Positions 23,702-35,400 of a stretch of DNA of 38,770 nt are shown here, piece after piece; position 1 is the stretch's first letter; each line of letters starts with the position of its first letter. The translations under genes were made by a program, and so were the position numbers. This stretch comes from Schoenoplectus triqueter (lineage: Eukaryota; Streptophyta; Magnoliopsida; Poales; Cyperaceae): contig CAXKVV010000813.1 of NCBI GenBank assembly GCA_964058805.1, forward strand, positions 1-38,770, read 5' to 3'. A model generated the notes under the pieces. That model was not told the origin of the DNA and searched no databases. It worked only from the letters and a program-made list of their open reading frames with translations.

Positions 23702-23799
23702 TCTCACGGAAGATCTCTGTGAGCTTAAGAGCACTCTTGATTTTCTATATATGAGTAAATTTAGCGTGCTCTTAAACTCACAGAGACTTTCCGTGAGTT
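23702..23799. repeat. Strong 33-nt hairpin between foldback elements A and B
   Basis: CTCACGGAAGATCTCTGTGA through AGAGCAC (ending 23734) pairs with GTGCTCTTAAACTCACAGAG through CCGTGAG (23766 on) with only a few mismatches and a 31-nt loop. The left half is the right terminus of an FB2 arm and the right half is the left terminus of element B, so two copies meet head to head here. Confidence 0.75.
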
Positions 23800-24340
23800 T
23801 AACTAAAAAAATATATCAAATTATTTTTAAATTCTTCATATAAAAATCTTGTGGGATATAAAAATTTAAAGTATTTTGAGTTTTTTAAATTTTCATTGTT
23901 AATTTTTGAAAATCATCTCTAAAAATAATAATAAAATATTTAATCTTTGTACATTATTTTTAAAAAATGAAAACAGTGACTTAGAAAACATATTTAATCA
24001 TTTCTGAATTTTAATTTATGTGTCCCAATAAATTATTTATATCAAAATCTCATGGATATAAAAAAATTTCACTTCTAGATTTTCTTAAGTACTTATTTTG
24101 ATTTTTTCTAAAATGGTTTATTTTTATATCCAAAGATTAATTATTTTATTATTTTTTAATTTTATCTTAAAAATATAAAATAAATACTTATAAAACTCAA
24201 AAAGTAATTAAAATTTATCCCGTAAGATTTTGATATAATTAATTTATCGAGAAAAAAATAAATTTGAAGATAATTAGATATATTTTTGTCTTAAGAACAC
24301 AAAAGGACTATGTGTTCCTAACAACATCTTAATTTTACTC
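23753..24340. mobile_element. Long-arm foldback element, family FB2, copy B
   Basis: The left end GAGTAAATTTAGCGTGCTCT and right end (inverse of GAGTAAAATTAAGATGTTGT) are at the two limits. The arms share AGTTTAACT-AAAAA, CAAATT and ATAAAAATCTTGTGGGATAT-type blocks with copies A and C, but this copy has a longer, more decayed centre. It is flanked on the right by (TC)n and (TA)n runs. There is no coding capacity. Confidence 0.55.
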
Positions 24341-24390
24341 TCTCTCTCTCTATATATATATATACATACATATATATATAATATTATATA

Positions 24391-24801
24391 GAGTAAAGAT
24401 ACCGTGAGATTAAGCTCATGGAGGTATTCCGTGAGTTTAACTCAAAAGTATATTAAATCGTCTCCAAATTTTAATTTATCATCCTCATGAAATTTTTGAT
24501 ATGAAAATCTTATGGGATGCAAAAATTTGGAGTGTTTTGAGCTTTTTAAATCACCATTTTTATTTTTTTAAAATGATGTTCAAGTATTGAATATATTATT
24601 ATTTTTTTTAGAGTTGATTTTCAAAAATTAAAAACCATGACTTAAAAAGCTCAAAACACTCTAAATTTTTGCATCCCATAAGATTTTCATATAAAGAATT
24701 TAATGAGCATGATAAATTAAAATTTGGAGACGGTTTGATATGTTTTTTGAGTTAAGCTCACGGAAGGCCTCCGTGAGCTTAAGCTCACGATATTTTTACT
24801 C
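24391..24801. mobile_element. Long-arm foldback element, family FB2, copy C (best preserved)
   Basis: The left end GAGTAAAGATACCGTGAG and right end (inverse of GAGTAAAAATATCGTGAG) start arms of about 180 bp. The arms are nearly complementary across TTAAGCTCA-GGAGG, CCGTGAG-TTAACTCAAAA, TCTCCAAATTTTAATTTATC and CTTATGGGATGCAAAAATTT. The loop is about 50-60 nt. The ten bases ATATTATATA stand directly before (24381-24390) and after (24802-24811), compatible with a 9-11-bp target duplication of Mutator type, although the flank is a TA-rich run, which weakens this. Confidence 0.75.
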
Positions 24802-26122
24802 ATATTATATATATATATATAGATATTTAGTTTGCTTCGTAAAGTATTTATACAATAATAAAAAGGAATCATATTATTTTAAGAATTTTATAACGTGTTA
24901 ATCAAAAGGAGAAATTAGATAATTGTTATTTTAAAACTTAAGATTTTGGAAAAAAATGAATTTTAAATAAATATCGTTCTAAACTCAATAAACTTTTAAT
25001 TTTGTCACTGCTATACATTTTTTACTAAAAAAATGTGTGTATTTGAGAATATAATTTGTTATTTCCCAAATTAACCCTCAGAACTAATACGTAAACCATC
25101 TTAGTTTTATAAACTTCTTCATCTTTTTTTTAACTTTCAAGACCCTTAGACAATTTTATTAATTAAAAAGAAATATAGGGGTTACAACAAAAAAACATAA
25201 GTACAGCCACAACCCTGGCAAACTTGGTTTAAATACCCCCAAACTCTAGTTTCTCTCACTACTTTTCTGCCTCCACAGTTCACCTGGCTCCCTTTCTTTT
25301 CTTAACCCCAGATCTAACAAAACTTCCCTTCCCAGCTCAACACACCGGGCTCCCCATTATTGAGATCATCTCCTCTACACAGTCCCGCTTCCTTCTAATG
25401 CTGTGCTCCCAAGTTTAAAAGAAAGGGATGGAATGGAATGATAAACAAAGGGATGGAATGGAGGGTTAATATTTTGAACCTTCAATTTGGAGGTGAAAGA
25501 TTTTGTTCAAATCATATAAAAGAATAAGATTTTGTTCACCCCTCTAACCTTCTTTAACTCGCTACAGTAAAATATCTGGAGCAAGATGATTTCATCTTTT
25601 CTCCTCCCCTTCCACCCTGTCACCCTCATTTACTATCTCTGGAGCAGATCATAAGTATCATTATCTCCTGCTATTTAGTAGTGGTGCCGAGTTACCTATC
25701 AATTGATCTCAAAATGTAAACTAAATCTGGATTTAATTTTTGAACTTAAATTGCATCGACCAACACTCAGCTGGTATAGTGAGCCTTGCTTTACCCCCAA
25801 AATGTTTGACTGACCAAAAGGAACTTCCAAATTCTTCTAATAATTAACCTACATACTCGTGGGTTTCAATTAATTGTTCAGAGAATGCATTAATAATTGG
25901 AATTTGAGAGCATGAAAAGAGAAAAAGAGGAAAAATCGGAACGCTTAATTTATGCCATCGTAGGCAACAACCATCCGCCTCTTACACTTTTAAACCAGTA
26001 AATTGAATTTCCAGTTAGACGCGATCAACACTTACACTTTCAAACCAGTAAAAAAATAAATCAAAATAGATGTAAATAAAACCCAAATAAAGTATCCAGG
26101 GAACCGTCAAAGCTTCTCCCAT
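24802..26122. other. Intergenic DNA with a pyrimidine-rich patch, no gene seen
   Basis: About 25200-25420 is unusually C/T rich for this area (runs such as CCCTTTCTTTTC and CTCCCCATTATT) and is followed by two GGGATGGAATGG motifs near 25424 and 25451. It resembles a decayed gene leader or transposon end, but no start codon with a sensible frame follows. The rest is AT rich. Confidence 0.4.
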
Positions 26123-27179
26123 GAAATTCTTGGCACTCAATGGAATAGCAAAAAGTTATAATAAAATAGCTATTCCGATGAATTAATTTGCCAAACGAAT
26201 TTTAGACTAAGTAGAAGAGTGCGGAATAGTACTAATCCGGTATACCAACTTATAGGTGGAATACCGAATTAGCTCTCGTCGGAATAGCGATTATTGTTTG
26301 ATTATATTATATTATATTATATTATTATGATTATGATTAAGATTTAGTATTATTATATTATTATATTATATTTATGATTATAATTTATTATTATATTAAT
26401 ATTATGATTATTATTTATTATTATTACTATTATTATTATTAAATTATTATTATCATTATTGTTATTATATTATCGTTACCATTAGTATTATTTATTATTA
26501 TTATAAATATAATTTTAATATTATATTATTATATTATGAATATAAATATAATTATTTTATTATTATATTATTATGATCAAGATTATTTATTATTATATTA
26601 TGATGATTATGATTATAATTATTATAATTTATTATTATTTTATTATATTGTATTATATTATTATATGTTGATTATAGTGATGATTAATTTATTATTATAT
26701 TATTTATAATTATTTTTATGATTATGATTATGATTATATTATTATGATTATGACTATAATTATTATTATCATGATTATGATTATGATTATTATATTATTA
26801 AAATTATGATTATTTATTATTATTATTATATTATAATTATGATTGTAATTATAATTTTTATTATTATATTACTATATTATGATTATGTTTATATTTTTAT
26901 TATATTATTATTTATTATGATTATTTTTTATTACTTTATTATTATTATTATCTTACTATTATGATTATTATTTTACTATTATTATTATTATTATTATCAT
27001 CATCATCATTATTAGTATCATAATTATTCATATTTTAACTATTCTGAGTAACAACTGTCAAACAATATTTTCGCTCTTCCGAATAGTCAAGAATACCACT
27101 CTTCCAAAAAAATACTATTCTATCAATGTTCCAAAATTACCACTCTTCCAAACCTATTCCTTAATTTGCCAAACGGACC
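26123..27179 (+). mobile_element. AT-microsatellite-cored TIR element, copy 1
   Basis: The left end contains CTTGGCACTCAATGGAATAG and the right end is the inverse of GGTCCGTTTGGCAAATTAAG. After aligning the ends, 14 of 20 bases agree. Both subterminal regions (about 26140-26290 and 27030-27179) are non-repetitive and conserved with copy 2 at 36156-37030, read in the opposite direction. Between them lies about 730 bp of ATT/GATTAT trinucleotide-like repeats (26296-27025). No target duplication is visible. There is no coding capacity. Confidence 0.75.
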
Positions 27180-28239
27180 TATAGGTTGAGCTATTCCAAA
27201 TACTAGACAAATGACCTACTCTTCTCCAGTTCAGAAGTACTACTCCAGGTCTCCAGCAATTTCCACTTACGTTCTGATTTCGAAGGAAAAATCAGATCGG
27301 TACCAAACCAGTACTGATTAAGATGAGATAATTGAGACTTGGTGAGGAGGGTATGTTTGTAATTGACTAATACATTTTTGGTATTTTTAAAAGTTCTGAT
27401 TTTGTTATTTCTGATTAAATAGGTATAATGATAATTTTAAAAACAAATCAGATTTGTAATGACATTTTTCTTAATTAAAACTTTACAGTGGCAATTTTAT
27501 AAGTTCTAAATTTTATAGTGGCAAATAAATATTTTCCCTAATTAAAATGATGAGAGAAGAAAATAAGGAATGGATTATATTAGACAATATAAATAAGAAA
27601 AGAACTAAATCGAATGATTAGATCCAATACAATGTGATATAATTAAGCAAGTCTTAAAACTTAACCAATTATATGAAGCATAAATGGGATGTTAATGTTG
27701 ATTTTGGGAGAACTTCGAACCTCATAATTCATTTATTTGATAAGGGCTGTAAGCGATAAAATTGTACTCATAGTTGTTAAAATTTATCATGTATGAATTC
27801 AAATATACAAATACAAACACATATATGCTTTTAAGTTTTACAAAATTCATTGAAATTTATCATAAGATAATTTTCTTAGTATTAATATATATATTATTGA
27901 AAACATTAAAGTTCATCATCTGTATTTTATTATAATGGTGAACAACATAATATTTTTTTCCACATTAATATATTATATTATGTAATATATTTTTAGCATT
28001 CGAATTCAAATAATTAAAGTTCACAACTATACCATATCCGCGCGAATATTCTCATATTGGATAACTGTCTGCATCTGAATTTTCAAAATCGGATATCGCA
28101 AACTCGGATGTGAATCAGATACAAATCGGATATTATATGTAACGTTTCACGTTTGTGCCCCTAATTTGAAATAAGTTCCAAATATAATTGTACATTTGTG
28201 CTTGTATGTTAATTAGACTGGGCCACTAGGAGCTGAGAG
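27180..28239. other. AT-rich intergenic DNA, no gene seen
   Basis: I see no exon-like frame and no clear terminal repeats. Scattered CGGATATC/CGGATGTG motifs near 28090-28130 resemble the G+C-rich ends of the hAT-like repeats elsewhere in the window but have no boundary. Confidence 0.4.
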
Positions 28240-29093
28240 GTAGAGCTGTCAATGAATATCTATAATTCGGAAATTCAATTTGAATCCGCACAAATGGATT
28301 AACATATAGATTTTTAAAATATATTTATTAGTTTATTATATCCTTATATGAATTCTAAAAAATGATCCATCTAATATAATAGATCCACATTTGAATCTTA
28401 TAAAATTCAAATTTGAATTCACTATGAATTCGATAAATAAATAATATAAAATAAAAGTTAGATATCCAACTACAAAGAGACAAATTGCCTGATACAACAT
28501 TATTGTGGTATATTTCTTTGCTCTTTTTAAAACTATATTACATAATAATTAATAAAATGAACATGTCCAATTTAGTTTTAATTTTTTTTGAGGTAGAATT
28601 TAGTTTATATTGAAGTGCAATATTTATCTTTCACTCTGTATTGAGTCATGAAGTTAAATAATAGTTATAGTATTAATTAGATAAATTTTATTATATTATT
28701 TGATGCTTAGTATATATTTTGAAAGTTGGAACAAATAGTTATAACTGCTGTTACGTTTATGATTGGAATAAATAATTTTAAGATTGATATAATAATAAAT
28801 ATAGATTATGATTGCTACTACGTTTGAAATAATTTAAAGATAACATGATAATTATTATCTTATCATGCATGAATTAGTCTATTTTTAATATTACTAATTT
28901 ATTATACAAGATCGGAAATATGATCCGAATCCGATTTAAAATCCACTATAATAGTAAATATGAATCCACATTTTAATTCTAAATTTTTTTTATTAGATAT
29001 GTATTCACATATTGATTTTATAATTTTTTAATGAATTCATATTTAATTTTTTTAAATTCGATTCGAATCCGATCCATTTACTAGCCGAGAGAG
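28240..29093. mobile_element. Probable hAT-like element with imperfect target duplication
   Basis: The left end TAGAGCTGTCAATG (28241) has the hAT-type start. The right end, read inward, is TAGTAAATGGATCGGATTCG. The left flank has GCTGAGAG (28232-28239) and the right flank GCCGAGAG (29094-29101), seven of eight bases alike. Internal CCGAATCCGAT motifs recur near the right end. Termini are less convincing than those of the 21871-22441 element. Confidence 0.45.
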
Positions 29094-30351
29094 GTCTTGT
29101 GGCTCGGAAGTTTTTCTCAAATGTGTTGCGAGACAAATCTTATGACTGACTGGTGCAAAAGTGCAAAGTACATAAAAAAAAATGCTACACAGAGAATGCA
29201 AAATTAGAACGAAACATCAAACTGGCAGTTGAGATTTAATTCATTCGTGCAGTCGATCGATTCAATGGTGAAATTGCCATGGGGACGCGCGCACACAGGG
29301 CCACACCTAGTTTGGTTTCAGGATGTCTGATACCATACTGCATGTTATGATATTTCTAAAAAATCATTGACGCAATACAACGACAGACACGGCAAATTAA
29401 TAGAGTTTAAATTATTACTTGATGATTCGATATAAAAGATATTTTGTTTGAGTTTAACATAAGAAGCAATTTGTATGTTGGTTCGTTCACCGCCTTTTCC
29501 AAATTTTATCACCAATGACGAACCTTTTATGCAATTAATAAAAAACCCAAGTTTGCCTCTTATCATAAAGTTAAGTATAGTAGGTTCAGTGGCAAACCTG
29601 ACATCTGAAAAGAAAGTTGAGTACTAGTAGATTTGTAGGCTTGTGTCCGGTGTGTGTTCAAATAAAGACACGGGTTCAACACGTTGACTGTGTCTTCATA
29701 AATAGTTGACCGTGTCTAAAGCATGTTCAGAGGTGTCGGGAAAGTGTTCATGTCGGACGAAATGGTATCCTTTAGGGAGAGATTCTGTGCGGAGTTGTAT
29801 GGTTATTTTATTTTGAATCGTCTTATTATCCATAAATTATTCTGATTTAATAATAATAAATAGTTTCGTGCATTAAAATTCATGTTTAGATTTTTTTCAC
29901 AGCCGTCCAGATTAAAAGAAAACATTAAATAAGTCGTTTAGATCTCTCTGTCGAGATTTCCGCACCACAACTCTCCGCAGAGGCTATGTAGATGATGATC
30001 AACGGCTGAAGCATCCCCTTCTTTAAAATGCTAGAAAAATAGAAGGCGAGTTGTTGATCAAATCAGCTTGGGTAAAAATTTAATCCGAAAAAGCAAAAAA
30101 AAAAAAGAGTTAATTAACGACCACAAACACAGCAGTATTCTTAGAGACCACTGGATTTAGACTGGATAAGGGGATATGCCACATGGACAGCTTACATTGG
30201 CGCATCACCAAAAAAGATAAGATAACAGACATTGCTATCTCACAACACAACCGGTTTATCAGTTATCAATCACAATTTCTTTCTTAACTCATTCAATCCA
30301 ACTCCCCTGACATCAAAATCCATAGGCGCCAGGTGAAATCAAAGAGTGCAA
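29094..30351. promoter_or_regulatory. Intergenic region and PsbTn promoter with I-box motifs
   Basis: The distal part holds a GTGTC-rich patch (29643-29757) and a possible repeat at about 29834-29990 that resembles the reverse complement of about 9990-10110. The proximal part, upstream of PsbTn, has GATAAG at 30165-30170 and again at 30216-30221, plus an inverted CCAAT motif (ATTGG) near 30195. GATAAG I-boxes are common in light-regulated nuclear photosynthesis genes. Regulation is inferred from these motifs only. Confidence 0.45.
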
Positions 30352-30645
30352 ATGGCACCCCTTGCAACCATGACCTCCATCGTGGGCAATGCTTATGCTG
30401 CTAGCCGTCCGACACTCAACCGCCGGAGCATGGTTGTGGTGGCAAAACAACAAGTTAATGCTGAGGAGAAGGTCAGCGGTCGCCGTGCAATCATGCTTGG
30501 AGTGGCGGCAGCAGCGGTCGTTGCCGCTGGATCGATCCAGAGAAGCGCGTTTGCGGATGAGCCCAAGCCAGGTACGCCAGAGGCCAAGAAGAAATACGCT
30601 TCCATCTGCGTCACCATGCCAACGGCCAAGATTTGCCGCAACTGA
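30352..30645 (+). CDS. PSBTN: Photosystem II 5-kDa protein PsbTn, chloroplast precursor
   Basis: Small nuclear-encoded lumenal subunit of photosystem II. Single exon, 97 residues from the ATG at 30352; the frame is open six bases further upstream, but only from a GTG, so the ATG is chosen. Residues 1 to about 40 are a Ser/Thr/Arg/Ala-rich plastid transit region. Residues 44-68 form a thylakoid-transfer domain with a twin arginine (GRRAIML), an Ala/Val-rich hydrophobic core and an AFA cleavage motif. The predicted mature peptide is 29 residues, starting [14 protein letters not shown] and ending ICRN. Its two cysteines (C86, C95) are conserved in the family and reported to form a disulphide. 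The C-terminal match is close to identical to other angiosperm PsbTn proteins as I recall them. Confidence 0.95.
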   Translation: MAPLATMTSIVGNAYAASRPTLNRRSMVVVAKQQVNAEEKVSGRRAIMLGVAAAAVVAAGSIQRSAFADEPKPGTPEAKKKYASICVTMPTAKICRN

Positions 30646-30762
30646 GGGAGATGTTTGATGGATGTTGTAATAAGGCTGTTGGGTTGTAATGTGTACTTTT
30701 TACTCAATGTGTATCCATTTGGTATAAAATGGGTAAATGTCTTTCATTTTGTTTGTAAATGC

Positions 30763-30889
30763 TTTGATGGGTTGTTTGATGCCATTCATTGGAATTTTAA
30801 TATCAGTGATTATAATCTCTAACTGGATTTGATGGGTTGTTGATGCCATTCATTGGAATTTTAACATCAGTGATTATAATCTCTAACTG
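30763..30889. repeat. Tandem duplication of about 65 bp downstream of PsbTn
   Basis: TTTGATGGGTTG, then GATGCCATTCATTGGAATTT, then ATCAGTGATTATAATCTCTA, then ACTG occurs twice, in units starting at 30763 and 30828. Only a one-base indel and a T/C change separate them, so the duplication is recent. It starts 118 bp after the stop codon and may lie in or just beyond the 3' untranslated region. Confidence 0.9.
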
Positions 30890-32455
30890 AGACCTCTTTG
30901 CCTTATGCAAGGGATTTAAAACCAACAACACAAATAATAATAAAAAGTATATAAAGGTTGGAAAATAGAAAACACTGCTTTTCTTCCATTGTGTTCTTTA
31001 ATTCTCCAAGAAAATTGAGGGGACTTCAAATTTATCAGCATAAACCCAACTTATCAGTTTCTCAGAAACATAATTATTATCAGCATTTTACTGATTATTG
31101 GAAAGTTTTGTTCCAACACAAGAACCACATTACTCAAGCAATGGTGGTAATGCCCGATACACAATCCGATGATACGTGGCCCCATTTCGGCGACTTGTGA
31201 GCAGGCGCCAGTGTGACACAAGTGAGCGAGTAAACAATACTAGTTATTCTGAGAATGTGGCGAATCCAAGAGAATTACCAAGAGGATCAATCTACCAGTA
31301 AGTAATTTTTTTGGATAAGAAAAAAGCAGCAAAACCCCCCACCTCGATTAATATAATGTTTTCATGCTTTTAGGAGACTATGATAAATAATACGGTATTT
31401 TTATTTTTGATTCAAGAGTTGTCTAACAGTTCCAGCGTAATTTGTGGCGCGCTTTCAAAATATCAGCTAAAACTTTTAGAAGGTAATGTCCCAAATCACA
31501 GAGGCCTGGAAAAAAGAATAGTCGCTTTAGGCCCAAAAATGTTAGATTCTCAATTGGCAATAATTGCGCACAACTACATACAGCCTTCAAATAAGGCTTC
31601 AAATAAATCTAAATCACACAATGTAAAAATTTTGGGCTCCTCTTGGATTTACCCATTGCAGCAAGCTATGAAACTAATCAATACAACCTCAAAACCTCAT
31701 TGCTCTCATTCTTTTTTCTTTTCTTTTTTTCTTTTTTTTTTTTTTGCTCGGCGAAAGAAATTATTTTCAAATTCTTTTTTTAGTAATGAAAAAGTGGACA
31801 CAGCCAATGAGTTTTCTTTTCTAATTTGTTACCGTTATCGATATGAGCTTAATTAATGTTTGTATTATGCAATTCATTTTGTACAAATCCCAATTAACTT
31901 AAATACTGCTAAAATGCATAATAACTAATTTAATATGCACAATAAAGGTACTATACAAAATGAATTGAATAATAGAGTCATTAATATATATAATAACTCA
32001 TTTAATGTGCATAATTAAGCCCTTATCAACCACACAACAGTATTAACAACTGTATCAGCTCCCTTTGTACATATGTCAAACATTCTGGTTAGCATGCATG
32101 TGCACAATAATAATTCATTCAAATAATCATTGACTCATTGAGTATTGACCAAGGAAAATCTATCATTCCGGAGATAAACATCATATACATTCACATGTGG
32201 TGAATGCATGTTTAGTTTGAAGGGGAGGAAAGGTGTTGTTGAGAAATTGTTTCCTATTTAGTTCTGACAAATGTAGTATATTATTATTTATATAATCTGT
32301 ATTACGATTCACTTTCTTCTTTTCCATTAATTCACCGAATTTCAAACTTTGCAATTTGGGGAAATAACAGAGGATAAGAAACCTCTCCCTCTTCCCCTGT
32401 TTTCCCTGTATAAGGCCTCACACCTTCCTTCTATCATCACTAATTAAAGTGTGAA
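30890..32455. promoter_or_regulatory. Spacer and polygalacturonase promoter
   Basis: No gene is seen between PsbTn and the polygalacturonase. A plus-strand open frame at 31380-31856 ends in a poly-T run and has no family motif. A dispersed repeat occupies about 31885-32070. Nearer the gene are a palindromic CATGCATG (32093-32100) and a TATA box (TATAAGG, 32409-32415) about 45 bp before the start codon, implying a very short leader. Confidence 0.5.
31885..32070 (+). repeat. Dispersed AT-rich repeat, copy 2
   Basis: Collinear with about 2985-3160: ACTATACAAAATGA, then CATTAATATA-ATAATAAC, then TATCAGCTCCC near the right end. It also contains an internal echo, ATAATAACT-ATTTAAT-TGCA, at about 31918 and 31990. 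Confidence 0.4.
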
Positions 32456-35400
32456 ATGGCTATTAAGCTTCTCTTTTTCTCTTTCCTCGTGTTCCTCTTC
32501 AACAATGGAGCTTCTTCACATATCCCATCTCAAGATCTAGCATCTAATTCTACATCTCAAGCTCCTTTCTGTACCACCAGACACCATCACAAGCACCATA
32601 AGCGAACTGTTTTCAATCTCAAGCATTACGGCGCCAAAGCTGATGGAACTGATGATTATAAGGTTTGATTGATTGACAAAGTTTTTTTCTTAGTTTCCAT
32701 TTCCCCTTATTTGTTTTTCCTTCCTCAATTTTGTATGTGCTCTCAAAAACCCAAAAACCACAGTTCAGTAAAATGAGGAATATCAAGCAAGCACATCCAA
32801 AATGGAAAATATCTGACAGTATTTGCACCTTTAATTATGCTATTTGTACCAATGTAAAATAATTAAGATACATTGTTGGTTCTTTTTTTTTTTCCTTCCC
32901 ATTTATATTTAGGAAAGGAAGAGTTTAGGACTCAATATTCAGTCCCATTTCTCTACAGTGGCCAGTGGGTAATTGAGGGGAATGCCTTTTCTGCACATGT
33001 CATTATCAGTTATTTTTGGATATATTACTTAATATTTCTCCTTATATTTTAATATAATAATTATTATTTATATAGGCATTTAAGAAGGCATGGAAAGCAG
33101 CTTGCAATTCTACTTCTCACTCCTCTGTTTTCCTTGTTCCTCGAAAGAAGATCTACTTACTAACGCCTATTATTTTTTCTGGCCCTTGTCAAGCAAGAAG
33201 TATCACAGTGATGGTAAGGCCAACCTACTTAAATAGTAACTTTTCTTTTATGCCCCTATTAAAACCTCAATTTTCCATACCTATGAAAGCTATAGGCAAC
33301 AGTATAACTGGGAATTAAGAAAAAAAAAAGTAACAAGCAAGGTCAGGTATTATATGAAGGGTCTTGATGAAAACATGTATATATATGCTAGGCAATTTTG
33401 ATGTTTGAGGTGCATGTCATTAAGTTTCCCAAAAAAAGTAAAAGTAAGAATAAAACAAAACGAGAATCAAACTTTTGTGTAATTGTTTAGATAATTCGCC
33501 TCTTATATGAGAGAACTAGAAATCAGACTTTGACCTTATATTCGTCTCAAAAGGGAACAATGTAGGTGTTACTATGCCAAAAGAAAAAGTGTGCAAGTGT
33601 ATAATATAGGCTGTTGACTTTAGGCTATCAAGTTGAGAAGAGTTGGCCAGCAGGGTATATATGCAATTTATTTCTTGTACTTTTCAAGGATGCACAAACT
33701 TCTCATTAATTATGGGCATGAATTGTTAGTTGTGTTTGTGCATGTAAATGTGTTTTAGATAAAAGGAAAGTTAAAAGCTCCCTCAGACAGATCCATTTGG
33801 TTAATGCAAGAAGATCTGGATTATTGGATCAAGTTTAAAAATATAAAGCATCTGACAGTCAAAGGTGGGGGAATACTGGACGGTTCTGGTCAACTTTGGT
33901 GGCAGAATTCTTGCAAGACTAATGATTCACTGGTACCAATTCAATTTATCTCTCCATCTAAATTTCTAAATAGGTAATTTTTTTTCTTGGCTGCAAAATA
34001 ACAACACAAATAGTACCACAAGTATGTTGCACTGCACCTCTTCATTTCCATTCTTAGTGATGTTACTTCACTTGATTAAACTTACCTTTCTTTTGTACTG
34101 TTATACTTTGCCTTGACAATTTGACATGCGGTATAAAATTTTCCTTACTTCAGTCAGAAAACTATATTTAATTTGTTTGTTGTTTTTTTAATATGAAATC
34201 ATTAACCAGTTTTCTTTCATTTTTTTTGTCAATAATCATGTTATTATATATTGTTGCAATAAGTGAGATTATTGTTTTTCATTTGCAGCCTTGTGTCCAT
34301 GGACCTACGGTATGTCTTCTCTCCATTTAATAAAACTATTTTAACATTGTGGTCCCTGGTATCTATCAATTTCAATTTTTTTTATTTCATTTTTCTTATG
34401 TAACACAACTAATAAGGATAAATGGATAATCATACAACTGATGACGATGTGCTGGTAAATACACAGGCATTGTTCTTCTACAAGTGCAAACAATTGAGAG
34501 TCAGTGATCTTACTTTAAGGGACAGCCAGCAAGATCACACTGTATTTTCAAATTGTGATGATGTGGAGGCATCTCATCTCACCATTAGAGCACCTGAATG
34601 GAGCCCAAACACTGATGGAATTCACGTCACGAGCACCCGGCAGATGACAATATCTAACTGTTTCATTGGTACTGGTAAGAAACTTGAATACAATGGAGTT
34701 TCAGTTCCAACATGCAATACTGATCGTAGTGAATACCAGTACTGAGAATCATCACATTCAACCAAACCCTTCTTTTTGATAAAAACAAATCATATCAAAA
34801 TGCTAAATAATTAACTCGTAATTTAAACTCCAGGTGATGACTGCATATCAATTGTGAATGGTTCTAAGAATGTTTTTGTGAAAGATATAGTCTGCGGCCC
34901 AGGTCATGGTATAAGGTTTGTGCTTTCCATGCATAAATAGATTTAATTGCAACAGGATTTTCCATCATCACTTTAATGATCATACAATTTCATGGTGTCA
35001 CTTTCGAATAATTATGCGTCCTTTTCCAAAAACAAAAACACAATTCATACCCAAAATTTCACCATTTTATCCCTGATTCTCACTTGTTTACTCAATTGAT
35101 CTTTAGAAACACGTGTATCATAGTCGATACTGACATTGACCTTAAATCTGTCATCAGTGTGTTAGAGTTACTAGAGGAGTGTACGTAACCCCTCAATACT
35201 GAAATTGAATATTAGTCAGTGATTGTGAGCAAATAAAATAAACATGCTTCTAAATTGATCCAAACTTAATTTTTGTGCGTCAATTTGGTATATGCAGCAT
35301 AGGGAGTTTGGGCGCAAATAATTCCATAGCACATGTTTCCGATGTGTTTGTAGAGAAAGCCACTTTGATTGGAACTACTAATGGAGTGAGAATAAAGACA

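Noticed and set aside
26296..27025. AT trinucleotide tract as a matrix-attachment region or centromere-like satellite
   Set aside because: A second copy with the same unique end segments shows it is the inside of a mobile element. A structural role cannot be judged from sequence.
29643..29757. GTGTC-rich patch as a possible transposon end or enhancer
   Set aside because: The motifs recur irregularly, and no boundary, target duplication or second copy was found in the window.
30346..30351. Upstream extension of PsbTn by two codons
   Set aside because: It would require a GTG start. The ATG at 30352 gives a normal plastid transit peptide.
31380..31856. Plus-strand open frame of 158 codons
   Set aside because: It ends in a poly-T-derived Phe run, has no family motif and has the composition of spacer DNA.
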